Below are positions 1 to 7,329 of a stretch of DNA of 64,000 bases, one piece after another. The notes beneath the pieces were generated by a model that worked only from the letters and a program-made list of their open reading frames with translations, ran no database searches and was not told where the DNA came from. The first letter of the stretch is position 1; the number at the start of each line of letters is the position of its first letter. Where the stretch lies: NCBI RefSeq assembly GCF_004362055.1, contig NZ_SNXB01000008.1, positions 177,111 through 241,110 of the forward strand. The letters run 5' to 3'. A program made the position numbers and the translations under genes. This DNA is from Flavobacterium sp. 245 (GTDB taxonomy: Bacteria > Bacteroidota > Bacteroidia > Flavobacteriales > Flavobacteriaceae).

Positions 1-13
1 TTTATACTTGATT

Positions 14-74
14 GTCACCCTGAGCGAAGTCGAAGGGCGCACAGTGAAGGGGCTTCGACTTCGCTCAGCCCGAC
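14..74. repeat. Intergenic palindrome (GAGCGAAGTCGAAG type)
   Basis: Two 22-bp arms at 14-35 and 53-74 are near-perfect reverse complements around a short loop. A diverged relative occurs at 13606-13672. It resembles the REP-like palindromes scattered between Bacteroidota genes. No coding potential is seen. Confidence 0.8.
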
Positions 75-164
75 ATCGGTACATAACTTGAGGCTATTTT
101 TTTAAATCAACTTATATTACTTCTATGGTTAAAAAAAATCATTATTTTTATAAAAATTTGATCG

Positions 165-1277
165 ATGGAATTAAGTTATTGGGAAATAAAAAACTGGTTC
201 ACAAATGTAGATTATGCCATTGTTGGCAGTGGTATAGTTGGCCTTCATGCTGCATTGCGCTTGCGCGAAAGATTTCCTGTGGCTAAAATTCTGGTTATAG
301 AACGCGGTATGTTGCCGCAAGGTGCAAGTACTAAAAATGCTGGTTTTGCCTGTTTTGGAAGTCTTTCTGAAATTATGGATGATTTAAAAACGCATTCAGA
401 AGATGATGTTGCAGCACTTATCGAGAAACGTTGGAAAGGCTTGCAATTGCTCCGAAAAAGATTGGGAGATTCGGCAATTGATTTTAAGCCTCACGGTGGT
501 TATGAATTATTTCTGAAAGAAGATGAACTTGGATTTAGCGAATGCATTTCGAAAATTCCATTTATAAATGAAGTTTTAAAGCCACTTTTTAAAGCCGATG
601 TTTTTTCGAAAGAAGTGGATCGTTTTGGTTTTGAAAACATTCAGGAATATTTGATTTTTAATCCGTTTGAAGCGCAGATCGACACCGGAAATATGATGCA
701 AGAACTGCTAAAGCAAGCAATTTCAGCAGATATTTTAATTTTAAATCAACAGACTGTAACATCTTATTTAGATTCAGGAAATGATGTTGAAGTTGTTTTA
801 AATGATTTTAGTTTTAAAACAAAAAAACTGCTTTTTGCGACAAACGGTTTCGCCGGATCGTTGACAAATGGTGCAGTTAAACCGGCTAGAGCTCAGGTTT
901 TAATTACCGAGCCAATTCACAATTTAGATATAAAAGGAACGTTTCATTTAGATCGCGGCTATTATTATTTCAGAAATATTGGCGATCGAATTTTACTTGG
1001 CGGAGGCCGAAATCTTGATTTTGAAGGAGAAACGACAACCGAATTTGGCCAAACGAAAATTATTCAAAATAAATTGGAAGATTTGCTGAAAAATGTAATT
1101 TTACCAAATCAGGATTTCCAGATTGCACACCGTTGGACTGGCATCATGGGAGTTGGGAACAGTAAGAATCCTGTTGTGATGCAACTTTCTGAAAATGTGT
1201 GCTGTGGTGTACGTTTAGGAGGAATGGGAGTGGCAATAGGAAGTTTAATAGGAACAGAATTAGCAGATTTAATATAA
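165..1277 (+). CDS. FAD-dependent oxidoreductase (DAO/glycine oxidase-like)
   Basis: The 370-aa protein has an N-terminal Rossmann dinucleotide motif, GSGIVG at residues 21-26, followed by the acidic residue of the ADP-binding fold (E47 in VIERG). A second typical patch, ASTKNAGFACFGS, follows near residue 55. Family members oxidise amines or D-amino acids with FAD, but nothing here identifies the substrate. No signal peptide is seen, so it is probably cytoplasmic. Its TAA stop shares one base with the ATG of mtgA (TAATG), which suggests translational coupling and one transcript with the next two genes. The family call is firm; the specific enzyme is unknown. Confidence 0.85.
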   Translation: MELSYWEIKNWFTNVDYAIVGSGIVGLHAALRLRERFPVAKILVIERGMLPQGASTKNAGFACFGSLSEIMDDLKTHSEDDVAALIEKRWKGLQLLRKRLGDSAIDFKPHGGYELFLKEDELGFSECISKIPFINEVLKPLFKADVFSKEVDRFGFENIQEYLIFNPFEAQIDTGNMMQELLKQAISADILILNQQTVTSYLDSGNDVEVVLNDFSFKTKKLLFATNGFAGSLTNGAVKPARAQVLITEPIHNLDIKGTFHLDRGYYYFRNIGDRILLGGGRNLDFEGETTTEFGQTKIIQNKLEDLLKNVILPNQDFQIAHRWTGIMGVGNSKNPVVMQLSENVCCGVRLGGMGVAIGSLIGTELADLI

Positions 1278-2053
1278 TGGCAGTAACCAAAAAACCAGCA
1301 CCAAAAAAACCAGCTGCAGGCAAAGCTAAACCGACAGCAAAAAAGAAAACGAACAGAACCTTTGGCGAAAAAGTCAAATGGTTTTTTATTAAAGCAATGT
1401 TGTGGTTTTTTGGATTGTCAATCGGTTCAGTAGTCTTTTTTAAGTTCGTTCCAGTACCGTTTACACCCTTAATGCTCATTCGTGCCATTGAAAACAAAAT
1501 GGCAGGAAAGGAAGTTTATTTTGATCATGACTGGGAACCAATTGATAAAATTTCGATGAATCTTCAAAAAGCAGTAATCGCCAGTGAAGACGGAACTTTT
1601 TTAACGCATAACGGGTTTGATTTTAAAGCGCTTCAAAAAGCCTACAAAAGCAACGAACGCGGCCGCCGAATTCGTGGTGGTAGTACTATTTCACAACAGA
1701 CAGCAAAAAATGTTTTTTTATGGCAGGGAAAAAGTTACCTGCGTAAAGGTCTTGAAGCATACTTTACCATTTTAATTGAAATTATTTGGGGTAAAGAAAG
1801 AATTATGGAGGTGTATTTGAACAGTATTGAAATGGGCGACGGCGTTTATGGCGCTTATGCAGCGACAGAACATTGGTACCGACGCGACGCTTCGAGCTTA
1901 ACACCAATGCAGGCCGCCGGAATAGCGGCAATTCTTCCAAATCCTAGAAAATTTAAAGCAACAGGATCGTCTAGTTATATCAATAGAAGAAAAGAAAGAA
2001 TTGTTCGCGAGATGCGTTACATTGGGAAAAAAGTAAATTATGATGCGAAATAA
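1277..2053 (+). CDS. mtgA: Monofunctional peptidoglycan transglycosylase
   Basis: The 258-aa GT51 enzyme polymerises lipid II into glycan strands at the periplasmic face of the inner membrane. A Lys/Ala/Pro-rich cytoplasmic tail (about residues 1-30) precedes one membrane segment (about 37-57). The catalytic glutamate lies in ASEDGTF (E104) with H111 in the same motif, and the second GT51 motif GGSTISQQTAKN is at 134-145. KERIMEVYLNSIEMG is the downstream conserved block. There is no transpeptidase domain, hence the monofunctional call. I chose ATG 1277 because it overlaps the upstream stop and gives the normal family length; an in-frame extension to 1199 would lie inside the oxidoreductase gene. 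Confidence 0.95.
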   Translation: MAVTKKPAPKKPAAGKAKPTAKKKTNRTFGEKVKWFFIKAMLWFFGLSIGSVVFFKFVPVPFTPLMLIRAIENKMAGKEVYFDHDWEPIDKISMNLQKAVIASEDGTFLTHNGFDFKALQKAYKSNERGRRIRGGSTISQQTAKNVFLWQGKSYLRKGLEAYFTILIEIIWGKERIMEVYLNSIEMGDGVYGAYAATEHWYRRDASSLTPMQAAGIAAILPNPRKFKATGSSSYINRRKERIVREMRYIGKKVNYDAK

Positions 2054-2999
2054 AAACGTCTTTTTTGCTTTTTTTCTGCTGGCATCAACTTTGGTTTTTG
2101 GGCAGGGGAATACAAAAGAATTTGGATTTATTTCAGATAATGATTTATATACATCGTCTAAAAATGACATGTATTATACGAATGGTTTAGAACTTTTTTA
2201 CCGTTATTTATCAAAGAATGAAAACGAGAAAATCAATAAAAAAATAACCGAATTTCGACTTGGACAATATATTTATAATCCGAGGTATATTAATGAAACG
2301 GCTACAGATGTTAATGACCGTCCGTTTACGGGTTATCTTTTTGCTGAAGCTGGACGCAGTTTTTTTTACCAAAGCGAATCGGTTTTAAAAACGGATTTTC
2401 AATTGGGTTATATGGGGCCAAATGCTTTTGGACGCGAAACTCAAGAAAGTTTTCATCATCTTATTGGCTATAAAAAGGTTTTTGGTTGGGAAAATCAGCT
2501 GCATAATGCTTTTGCCGTTCAGGCGCATGTTATGTATTCGAAGAAATTATTTCCAAGCAAACACAATGATTTTATAGATCTTCACTTTCAGTCCGAAGCT
2601 AATTTGGGAACTATTTTTACCGGAGTTTCGACAGGATTTCTCACCCGAATTGGATTCAAAAAATTACTTCCTATTTATGATTCCAATTTGCATGATGCTT
2701 CTGTAAGTTCAGAACCCCAGTATGATATCCGCGAATTCTATTTTTACGCCATGCCGAGTGTGAATTATCAGTTTTATGATGCTACGATTCAGGGAAGCAT
2801 GTTCAGTAATACGAGCCCGATAACTTTCGATTTGGAACCGCTGCGTTTCAATGCCGAATTTGGTTTGAAATACCGTCATAACAAATTCAATATTTCGTAT
2901 TCTTTTCTTTACCGAGGCCGAGAATTGAAAGACCCTGGAATTGATACAAATTCTGGATATTTTTATGGGTCTATACGAGTTGGTTTTTTGATTAAATAA
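2040..2999 (+). CDS. LpxR-like lipid A deacylase (DUF2219 family)
   Basis: The 319-aa protein begins with a signal peptide (about residues 1-21, ending LVFGQ). The mature start carries the LpxR signature SDNDLY followed by MYYTNG; N34-D35 align with the Asn-Asp pair of Salmonella LpxR, and a later FHH (139-140) is a candidate for the catalytic His. LpxR is a 12-strand outer-membrane barrel that removes the 3'-acyloxyacyl group of lipid A. The start overlaps the mtgA stop by 14 bp, so the two envelope genes are probably cotranscribed. Family membership is fairly secure; activity on this organism's lipid A is inferred. Confidence 0.8.
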   Translation: MMRNKNVFFAFFLLASTLVFGQGNTKEFGFISDNDLYTSSKNDMYYTNGLELFYRYLSKNENEKINKKITEFRLGQYIYNPRYINETATDVNDRPFTGYLFAEAGRSFFYQSESVLKTDFQLGYMGPNAFGRETQESFHHLIGYKKVFGWENQLHNAFAVQAHVMYSKKLFPSKHNDFIDLHFQSEANLGTIFTGVSTGFLTRIGFKKLLPIYDSNLHDASVSSEPQYDIREFYFYAMPSVNYQFYDATIQGSMFSNTSPITFDLEPLRFNAEFGLKYRHNKFNISYSFLYRGRELKDPGIDTNSGYFYGSIRVGFLIK

Positions 3000-3129
3000 T
3001 GACATTTTGCTACGAAGGCGCCAAGAGACAAAGTTTTTTTTATTAACTAGAATTGTAGATTTGCTTTGCTGAACTAAGCTTATTGTCAAGAATTAAAGTC
3101 TTGGTAAAAAAATAAAATTTAAAATAGAT

Positions 3130-3540
3130 ATGTGGAATTATTTTTTCTTGTTCGTCTTTTTTGTCGTCTATGCTTTTATGAGCTATAAATGGGGTGCATT
3201 TTTGATTTCAAATTTTGTTGTGGGATTTATTTTATTACTATTCTTGACCTATTTTTATTATCAGTATAATGATAGGGGATTGATTCTGATTTTTATGGCT
3301 AATCTGTTTTTTTATATCCTTTTATTTTTTTCGTCGATATTCATTTATTTTGATAGAGAAAACGAAAAAAGATTTTACTATATATTTCCTGTTCTTGCAT
3401 GTATTTTATTAATGATCGTAGAAAAAGAAACAGTGAATTATCACGAAGCTTTTAAGGGTATTTATATGCCAGTTGCAGGTGCATTTTTTCCTTTGTATTT
3501 TTTGAAGTATTATTTAAAATATATTAAAGAAGACGTTTAA
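3130..3540 (+). CDS. Small integral membrane protein, unknown function
   Basis: The 136-aa protein is almost wholly hydrophobic and rich in Phe, Tyr and Leu. About four membrane segments can be drawn (near residues 5-20, 22-45, 50-75 and 95-125), with short charged loops such as DRENEKR. I do not recognise a family. It is separated by 130 bp from the LpxR-like gene and followed by a long non-coding stretch, so it may be a single-gene unit. Aromatic-rich, low-complexity codon use is consistent with a real but fast-evolving membrane protein. Confidence 0.6.
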   Translation: MWNYFFLFVFFVVYAFMSYKWGAFLISNFVVGFILLLFLTYFYYQYNDRGLILIFMANLFFYILLFFSSIFIYFDRENEKRFYYIFPVLACILLMIVEKETVNYHEAFKGIYMPVAGAFFPLYFLKYYLKYIKEDV

Positions 3541-3634
3541 TGCCCGCCCGTTATCGCGGATTTGCAATCCGTGCCCGTACAGTAATTCTGCAATTCAAAT
3601 AAAAAATGGTTTACTAAAAACAAAAATATCAAGT

Positions 3635-3700
3635 CTAGTCCCGATGGAAACGGCATCCTTTTTCCTGCTTCTTTAGAAGGAAAAAAGATCGAGTGCGGGC
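3635..3700 (+). ncRNA. Structured RNA-like element, copy A
   Basis: The core reads CTAGnCCCGAT..GGCATCC, then a long hairpin (3655-3689, stem ATCCTTTTTTCCT against AGGAAAAAAGAT), then GCGGG, which can pair with the leading CCCG. The loop sequence differs between copies while the stem is kept. From memory it resembles the Flavo-1 conserved RNA motif of flavobacteria, but I could not verify this. A terminator at 3739-3772 lies 39 bp downstream, compatible with a short transcript. Confidence 0.45.
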
Positions 3701-3738
3701 TATCAGGTTGGATTTTTTATTGAAGTAGATTTTTTAAT

Positions 3739-3772
3739 AAAAAAAGCCATAACTTTTGTTATGGCTTTTTTT
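3739..3772 (+). terminator. Intrinsic terminator after RNA-like copy A
   Basis: A perfect stem AAAAAAGCCATAAC / GTTATGGCTTTTTT with a 3-nt loop ends in a T-run. It could end transcription of the 3130-3540 gene or of the RNA-like element at 3635. Confidence 0.75.
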
Positions 3773-4150
3773 GGTATTTATCTATAATATGAATTTTCTA
3801 TCTTAATAATTTCGGGGTACTAATTCAGAAATATTTAAAAATGATACTTAATTCAAAAACAGATACTTATTGTTTTCTTAAAAATTTGAGTCCGCTTTAG
3901 TCTTCTTTAGACTCATATTGCATTCAAATATTTTGCAAAAGTACAAACAACATGTTGATTAATTCTCAATTTAAGGTTAAATTTTTGTTTTTTATTTAAA
4001 ATAGGATTCTTAAATAGTGTCAAAATTGATGAATAATTAATTTTGAAGCAAAAAAGCGTTCGAATTAGGTAATGCTGATTTGTAATCCGTTCCCGTAAAG
4101 TAATTCTACAATCCAAATAAAAAGGTCTACTAAAAACAAAAACATCTAGT

Positions 4151-4219
4151 CTAGCCCCGATGGAAACGGCATCCTTTTATGGTGGGGTTCACCATAAAAG
4201 ATAGAGTGGACAGCGGGAC
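4151..4219 (+). ncRNA. Structured RNA-like element, copy B
   Basis: This is a second copy of the element at 3635. CTAGCCCCGATGG is followed by the hairpin ATCCTTTTATGGTG / CACCATAAAAGAT at 4171-4202 and by GGACAGCGGGAC. The helix is preserved against copy A although the bases of its tip are entirely different, which is the pattern of a selected RNA structure. No clear terminator follows. Confidence 0.45.
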
Positions 4220-4330
4220 AAAAGGTGTTTTGAAAACGAAATGTCTGCTTCTAATTTTTAAAAAGAACACTTAACATTCTGATAATATGTGTTATAGTTT
4301 AAATGCTTATACTTAATTAAAATTTAAATT

Positions 4331-4507
4331 ATGGATGTTAATTGGAACATAATAGGTATTGTGGCAATCTTGGTAGTTGTTTTGGTTGTGCTTACAATCA
4401 GAAAAAACTTGAAGGAAAAAAAGAAATTGGAAAATTTGCTGAATAACGATTTTAAGAAAGCAGAAAAAAAGAGAGTTGATGCTGATGATGCGGCTAATGA
4501 GAAATAA
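4331..4507 (+). CDS. Single-pass small membrane protein, 58 aa
   Basis: An ATG at 4331 opens 58 codons ending in TAA at 4505-4507. After MDVNWN comes one strong hydrophobic segment (residues 7-22, IIGIVAILVVVLVVLT), then a very basic stretch (RKNLKEKKK) and an acidic/Lys tail ending DDAANEK. The design is a short N-out single-pass protein with a charged cytoplasmic tail. Codon use matches the neighbouring genes. The AT-rich 5' flank (aattaaaatttaaatt) is typical of starts here. No family recognised. Confidence 0.65.
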   Translation: MDVNWNIIGIVAILVVVLVVLTIRKNLKEKKKLENLLNNDFKKAEKKRVDADDAANEK

Positions 4508-4562
4508 TTGTCAATCCTAAAATCTATTAAGAATAAAAATATTAATTGTTGTAAGTCAACAT

Positions 4563-4632
4563 AGCCAACGGTTTCAACCGTTGGGACGCAACGTATATAA
4601 CAATCTGTCTCCAGTGGCTGAAACCGCGGGCT
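4563..4632. repeat. Intergenic palindrome (CGGTTTCAACC type)
   Basis: An inner perfect hairpin CCAACGG-TTTCAA-CCGTTGG lies within a longer imperfect palindrome whose arms are AGCCAACGGTTTCAACC and GGCTGAAACCGCGGGCT. It is non-coding and REP-like. Confidence 0.7.
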
Positions 4633-4636
4633 GTAT

Positions 4637-4677
4637 TAAAAAAAAACCGTACTACAATGAAGTAATACGGTTTTTTT
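4637..4677 (-). terminator. Terminator of tRNA-Ala
   Basis: On the minus strand, immediately after the tRNA 3' end, ACCGTATTAC pairs with GTAGTACGGT (one mismatch) and a run of T follows. Confidence 0.8.
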
Positions 4678-4678
4678 G

Positions 4679-4752
4679 TGGAGAATATCGGATTCGAACC
4701 GACCACCTCTTGCCTGCCAGGCAAGCGCTCTAGCCAAATGAGCTAATCCCCC
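4679..4752 (-). tRNA. tRNA-Ala (anticodon GGC)
   Basis: The 74-nt minus-strand sequence folds into a full cloverleaf. The acceptor is GGGGGAT/ATTCTCC with two G-U pairs, the D stem GCTC/GAGC, the anticodon stem CTTGC/GCAAG with loop CTGGCAG (anticodon GGC), and the T arm GTCGG-TTCGAAT-CCGAT. The discriminator base is A. CCA is not encoded. A terminator follows directly. Confidence 0.96.
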
Positions 4753-4856
4753 AAAGCGTTAACAAATAAAGTCAAATAAATTTCAAAAAACAAATTTCGA
4801 TGAGTTTCTGGAGTATTATTTTTCAAAAGCGTAACTTTACTTTTAAATCTGTTTTT

Positions 4857-5621
4857 ATGAATTTAGAAAATGCAAACGCAAGCTTAGAAACTTCTTTTCA
4901 AAATACAATTGCAACTGTCCAGTTTGGTCATCCTGCGAGTAATTCTTTTCCGCGTCAATTGCTGGACCGCCTTACCGCCGAAATTAATTTGTTGAGCCGA
5001 AATGAAAACGTTTCGGTTATTATTTTAAAAAGCGAAGGAAATAGGGTTTTTTGTTCCGGTGCTTCGTTTGATGAGCTTTTGCAGGTTGAAAATGAAGAGC
5101 AAGGAACGGAATTTTTCTCTGGTTTTGCTCATTTGCTCAACGCAATGCGCAATTGCAATAAATTGATTATTGGTCGCGTTCAAGGAAAAGCAGTTGGGGG
5201 AGGTGTCGGAATTATTTCGGCTTGCGATTATGTTTTTGCAACATTGTTAAGTGATGTGAAATTGTCCGAACTTGCTATCGGAATTGGGCCTTTTGTAATC
5301 GAACCAGCTGTTTCTCGAAAAATTGGCAAAACAGCTATGGCCGAAATGACATTGGCACCTGATCAGTGGAAAAGTGCCAAATGGGCTTTTGAGAAAGGGC
5401 TCTATTCTGTTTTGTGCGATGCTGCTAATCTTGATTTAGAGGTCAATGATTTTGCTCAAAAATTGAGTTCGTATAATCCAGAAGCTTTGTTTGAAATGAA
5501 AAAAATCATTTGGGAAGGAACGGAGCAATGGGAATCAATATTAATTGAACGTGCTAAAATTACCGGAAAACTGGTTTTGTCTGATTTCGCGAGAAAGGCT
5601 TTGATACAATTTAAGAAATAA
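4857..5621 (+). CDS. Enoyl-CoA hydratase/isomerase family protein
   Basis: The 254-aa crotonase-fold protein contains the CoA/oxyanion blocks RVFCSGASFDEL and GKAVGGGVGIISACDY. Both glutamates used by hydratases have counterparts: one in SELAIGIGP and one in AEMTLAP. It is therefore plausible as an active hydratase in fatty-acid or branched-chain amino-acid degradation, but the substrate cannot be read from the sequence. I prefer ATG 4857 (MNLENANAS) over the in-frame ATG at 4800, because the extra 19 residues (aromatic and basic) do not belong to the fold and would begin only 48 bp from the tRNA gene. No neighbour points to a pathway. Confidence 0.82.
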   Translation: MNLENANASLETSFQNTIATVQFGHPASNSFPRQLLDRLTAEINLLSRNENVSVIILKSEGNRVFCSGASFDELLQVENEEQGTEFFSGFAHLLNAMRNCNKLIIGRVQGKAVGGGVGIISACDYVFATLLSDVKLSELAIGIGPFVIEPAVSRKIGKTAMAEMTLAPDQWKSAKWAFEKGLYSVLCDAANLDLEVNDFAQKLSSYNPEALFEMKKIIWEGTEQWESILIERAKITGKLVLSDFARKALIQFKK

Positions 5622-5626
5622 GTTTT

Positions 5627-5676
5627 TTGCCACAGATTACACAGATTAATCTTTTTTAATCCTTTAATCTGTGACA
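5627..5676. repeat. Intergenic palindrome (GCCACAGATT type)
   Basis: TTGCCACAGATTA pairs with TAATCTGTGACAA (one mismatch) around a central T-rich segment. It belongs to the same palindrome family as 24361-24425 and lies just after the hydratase stop, where it could act as a transcript end. Confidence 0.6.
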
Positions 5677-5722
5677 ACTTTTTTTAAATTTTTGAGGCTT
5701 TTTTACTATATATGTATTGAAT

Positions 5723-5899
5723 ATGAAAATGATCTTTTTAGTTCTTCAGGTTGACGTTGCAGAGAAAATTAAAAACGCGCCAGATAGTGGTTATCAGATT
5801 GGTGTCGTGATTGGATCTTTTATTCCGTTCCTGATTTTAGGCGGAATTGCCTTGTGGATGTATAAGCGTGCTAAAAAAAGAGACGAAAACGGTTATTAA
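5723..5899 (+). CDS. Small single-pass membrane protein, 58 aa
   Basis: After a short hydrophobic start (MKMIFLVLQ) and a polar stretch of about 15 residues comes one clear transmembrane helix (GVVIGSFIPFLILGGIALWM, about residues 28-47) and a basic tail, KRAKKRDENGY. ATG 5723 is preferred to the in-frame TTG at 5717. It ends 33 bp before queD on the same strand and may be cotranscribed with it. No family is recognised; the topology resembles other tiny inner-membrane proteins in this lineage. Confidence 0.6.
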   Translation: MKMIFLVLQVDVAEKIKNAPDSGYQIGVVIGSFIPFLILGGIALWMYKRAKKRDENGY

Positions 5900-5932
5900 T
5901 TTGTAAATTTGCAAGCTTAAAATTAAACATCG

Positions 5933-6382
5933 ATGAGTAATATCAGAATTACAAAACAATTTAGTTTCGAAACCGGCCACGCTTTGTACGGTTACGACGG
6001 AAAATGCAAGAACGTTCACGGACACAGTTATAAATTGTCGGTAACCGTTATTGGTTCGCCAATTACGGATCGATCGAATGTGAAATTCGGAATGGTAATT
6101 GACTTTTCGGATCTAAAGAAAATTGTAAAAGAAGAGATCGTCGATCAGTTTGATCATGCAACAGTTTTTAATCAGACAACGCCTCATATTGAATTGGCAA
6201 ACGAATTGAAAAACCGAGGACACCACGTAATTTTAGTAGATTATCAGCCAACAAGTGAAAATATGGTGGTTGATTTTGCTGAAAGAATTGTGGCAAGACT
6301 TCCAAAAGGAATTTCTCTTTTCTCTTTAAAACTTCAAGAAACAGAATCGTCGTTTGCAGAATGGTATGCTTCTGATAATTAG
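5933..6382 (+). CDS. queD: 6-carboxy-tetrahydropterin synthase (QueD/PTPS)
   Basis: The 149-aa protein belongs to the PTPS/QueD family, which converts dihydroneopterin triphosphate to 6-carboxytetrahydropterin in queuosine and preQ0 synthesis. Zinc ligands are visible as H16 (TGHAL) and H29/H31 (NVHGHSY). The nucleophilic cysteine is C25 (GKCKNVHG), and further active-site residues lie in DQFDHATVF and ETESSFAEW. Cys then xxxHGH is the QueD-like arrangement. It sits between a small membrane protein and lpxH with no other queuosine gene in the window, so pathway assignment rests on family knowledge. Confidence 0.88.
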   Translation: MSNIRITKQFSFETGHALYGYDGKCKNVHGHSYKLSVTVIGSPITDRSNVKFGMVIDFSDLKKIVKEEIVDQFDHATVFNQTTPHIELANELKNRGHHVILVDYQPTSENMVVDFAERIVARLPKGISLFSLKLQETESSFAEWYASDN

Positions 6383-6384
6383 TC

Positions 6385-6516
6385 AAAAGTCGAAAGTCAA
6401 AAGTCGAAAGTTCTACAATCCAGAAATCTAAGAAATCTAAGAAATCTAAGAAGTCTAACAATCTAAGAAATCTAAGAAGTCTAACAATCTAAAAAGTCTA
6501 AAATTCCAACAATCTA
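6385..6516. repeat. Short tandem repeats before lpxH
   Basis: GTCAAAAGTCGAAA units are followed by about ten copies of an 8-9 bp unit, AATCTAAGA / AGTCTAACA. The array runs to one base before the lpxH ATG at 6518, so it must form part of that gene's leader. Confidence 0.8.
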
Positions 6517-6517
6517 A

Positions 6518-7261
6518 ATGAAAAAAATATATTTTGCTTCAGATCAGCATTTTGGTGCGCCAACTCCTGAATTGAGTTTGCCACGCGAAAAGAAATTTGT
6601 GGCTTGGTTAGATGAGGTTAAAGAAGATGCTGAAGCGATTTTTTTGCTGGGTGATTTATTTGATTTTTGGTTCGAATATAAAACGGTTGTGCCAAAAGGT
6701 TTTGTACGCATTTTAGGTAAATTGGCTGAAATTCGTGACAGCGGGATTCCAATTTATTTTTTTGTGGGAAATCATGATCTTTGGATGAATGATTATTTTG
6801 AAACCGAATTGAATATTCCGGTTTATCATGATAATAAAGAGTTCACTTTTAACGGAAAAACCTTTTTAATTGGCCACGGCGACGGAAAAGGGCCCGGTGA
6901 TAAAGGGTATAAACGAATGAAAAAGGTATTTACCAATCCATTTTCAAAATGGCTTTTCCGCTGGCTTCATCCCGATGTTGGTGTAAGTCTTGCACAATAT
7001 TTATCGGTTAAAAACAAACTGATTTCGGGCGATGAAGATGTGAAATTTCTTGGTGAAGAAAATGAATGGTTGGTTTTATACGCCAAACGAAAACTCGAAA
7101 CGAAACATTATAATTATTTCATTTTCGGACATCGTCATTTGCCAATGATTATCTCGGTTGGAGAGGATTCTAATTATGTGAATTTAGGTGACTGGATTGG
7201 TTACTTTACTTACGGTGTTTTTGACGGTGAAAATTTTGAACTTAAGAAATTCGAAAAGTAA
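6518..7261 (+). CDS. lpxH: UDP-2,3-diacylglucosamine diphosphatase
   Basis: The 247-aa calcineurin-like phosphoesterase hydrolyses UDP-2,3-diacylglucosamine to lipid X in lipid A synthesis at the inner face of the inner membrane. All metal-binding motifs are visible: D9 and H11 (ASDQHFG), GDLFD at 45-49, GNHD at 84-87, H120 in GHGDG, and GHRH near residue 209. A membrane-associated lid of aromatic/basic character (KWLFRWLHP) follows the GHGDG motif. The leader consists of short tandem repeats. The other lipid A gene in the window, the LpxR-like barrel, acts at the opposite end of the pathway. Confidence 0.93.
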   Translation: MKKIYFASDQHFGAPTPELSLPREKKFVAWLDEVKEDAEAIFLLGDLFDFWFEYKTVVPKGFVRILGKLAEIRDSGIPIYFFVGNHDLWMNDYFETELNIPVYHDNKEFTFNGKTFLIGHGDGKGPGDKGYKRMKKVFTNPFSKWLFRWLHPDVGVSLAQYLSVKNKLISGDEDVKFLGEENEWLVLYAKRKLETKHYNYFIFGHRHLPMIISVGEDSNYVNLGDWIGYFTYGVFDGENFELKKFEK

Positions 7262-7329
7262 GTAAGTCTAAAGCCCAAAGTCTAAAGTCGAAAGTCGAAA
7301 GTTAAAAAAGACTTTATTGTGATTATCGT

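Larger units (their letters stand above)
3541..4330. other. Gene-poor stretch with RNA-like repeats
   Basis: This stretch of about 790 bp holds no convincing gene. It contains two copies of one structured element (3635-3700 and 4151-4219). Each is preceded by a similar leader: an 'aatccgt.cccgta.agtaattct.caat' block near 3566 and 4085, then 'tactaaaaacaaaaa'. So about 150 bp is duplicated. A terminator-like hairpin follows the first copy. Confidence 0.6.

Noticed and set aside
1144..1497. 117-aa hydrophobic minus-strand ORF over mtgA
   Set aside because: It is the antisense shadow of two overlapping real genes with strong motifs.
4542..4724. 60-aa ORF on the minus strand
   Set aside because: It covers the tRNA-Ala gene, its terminator and a palindrome; no protein features.
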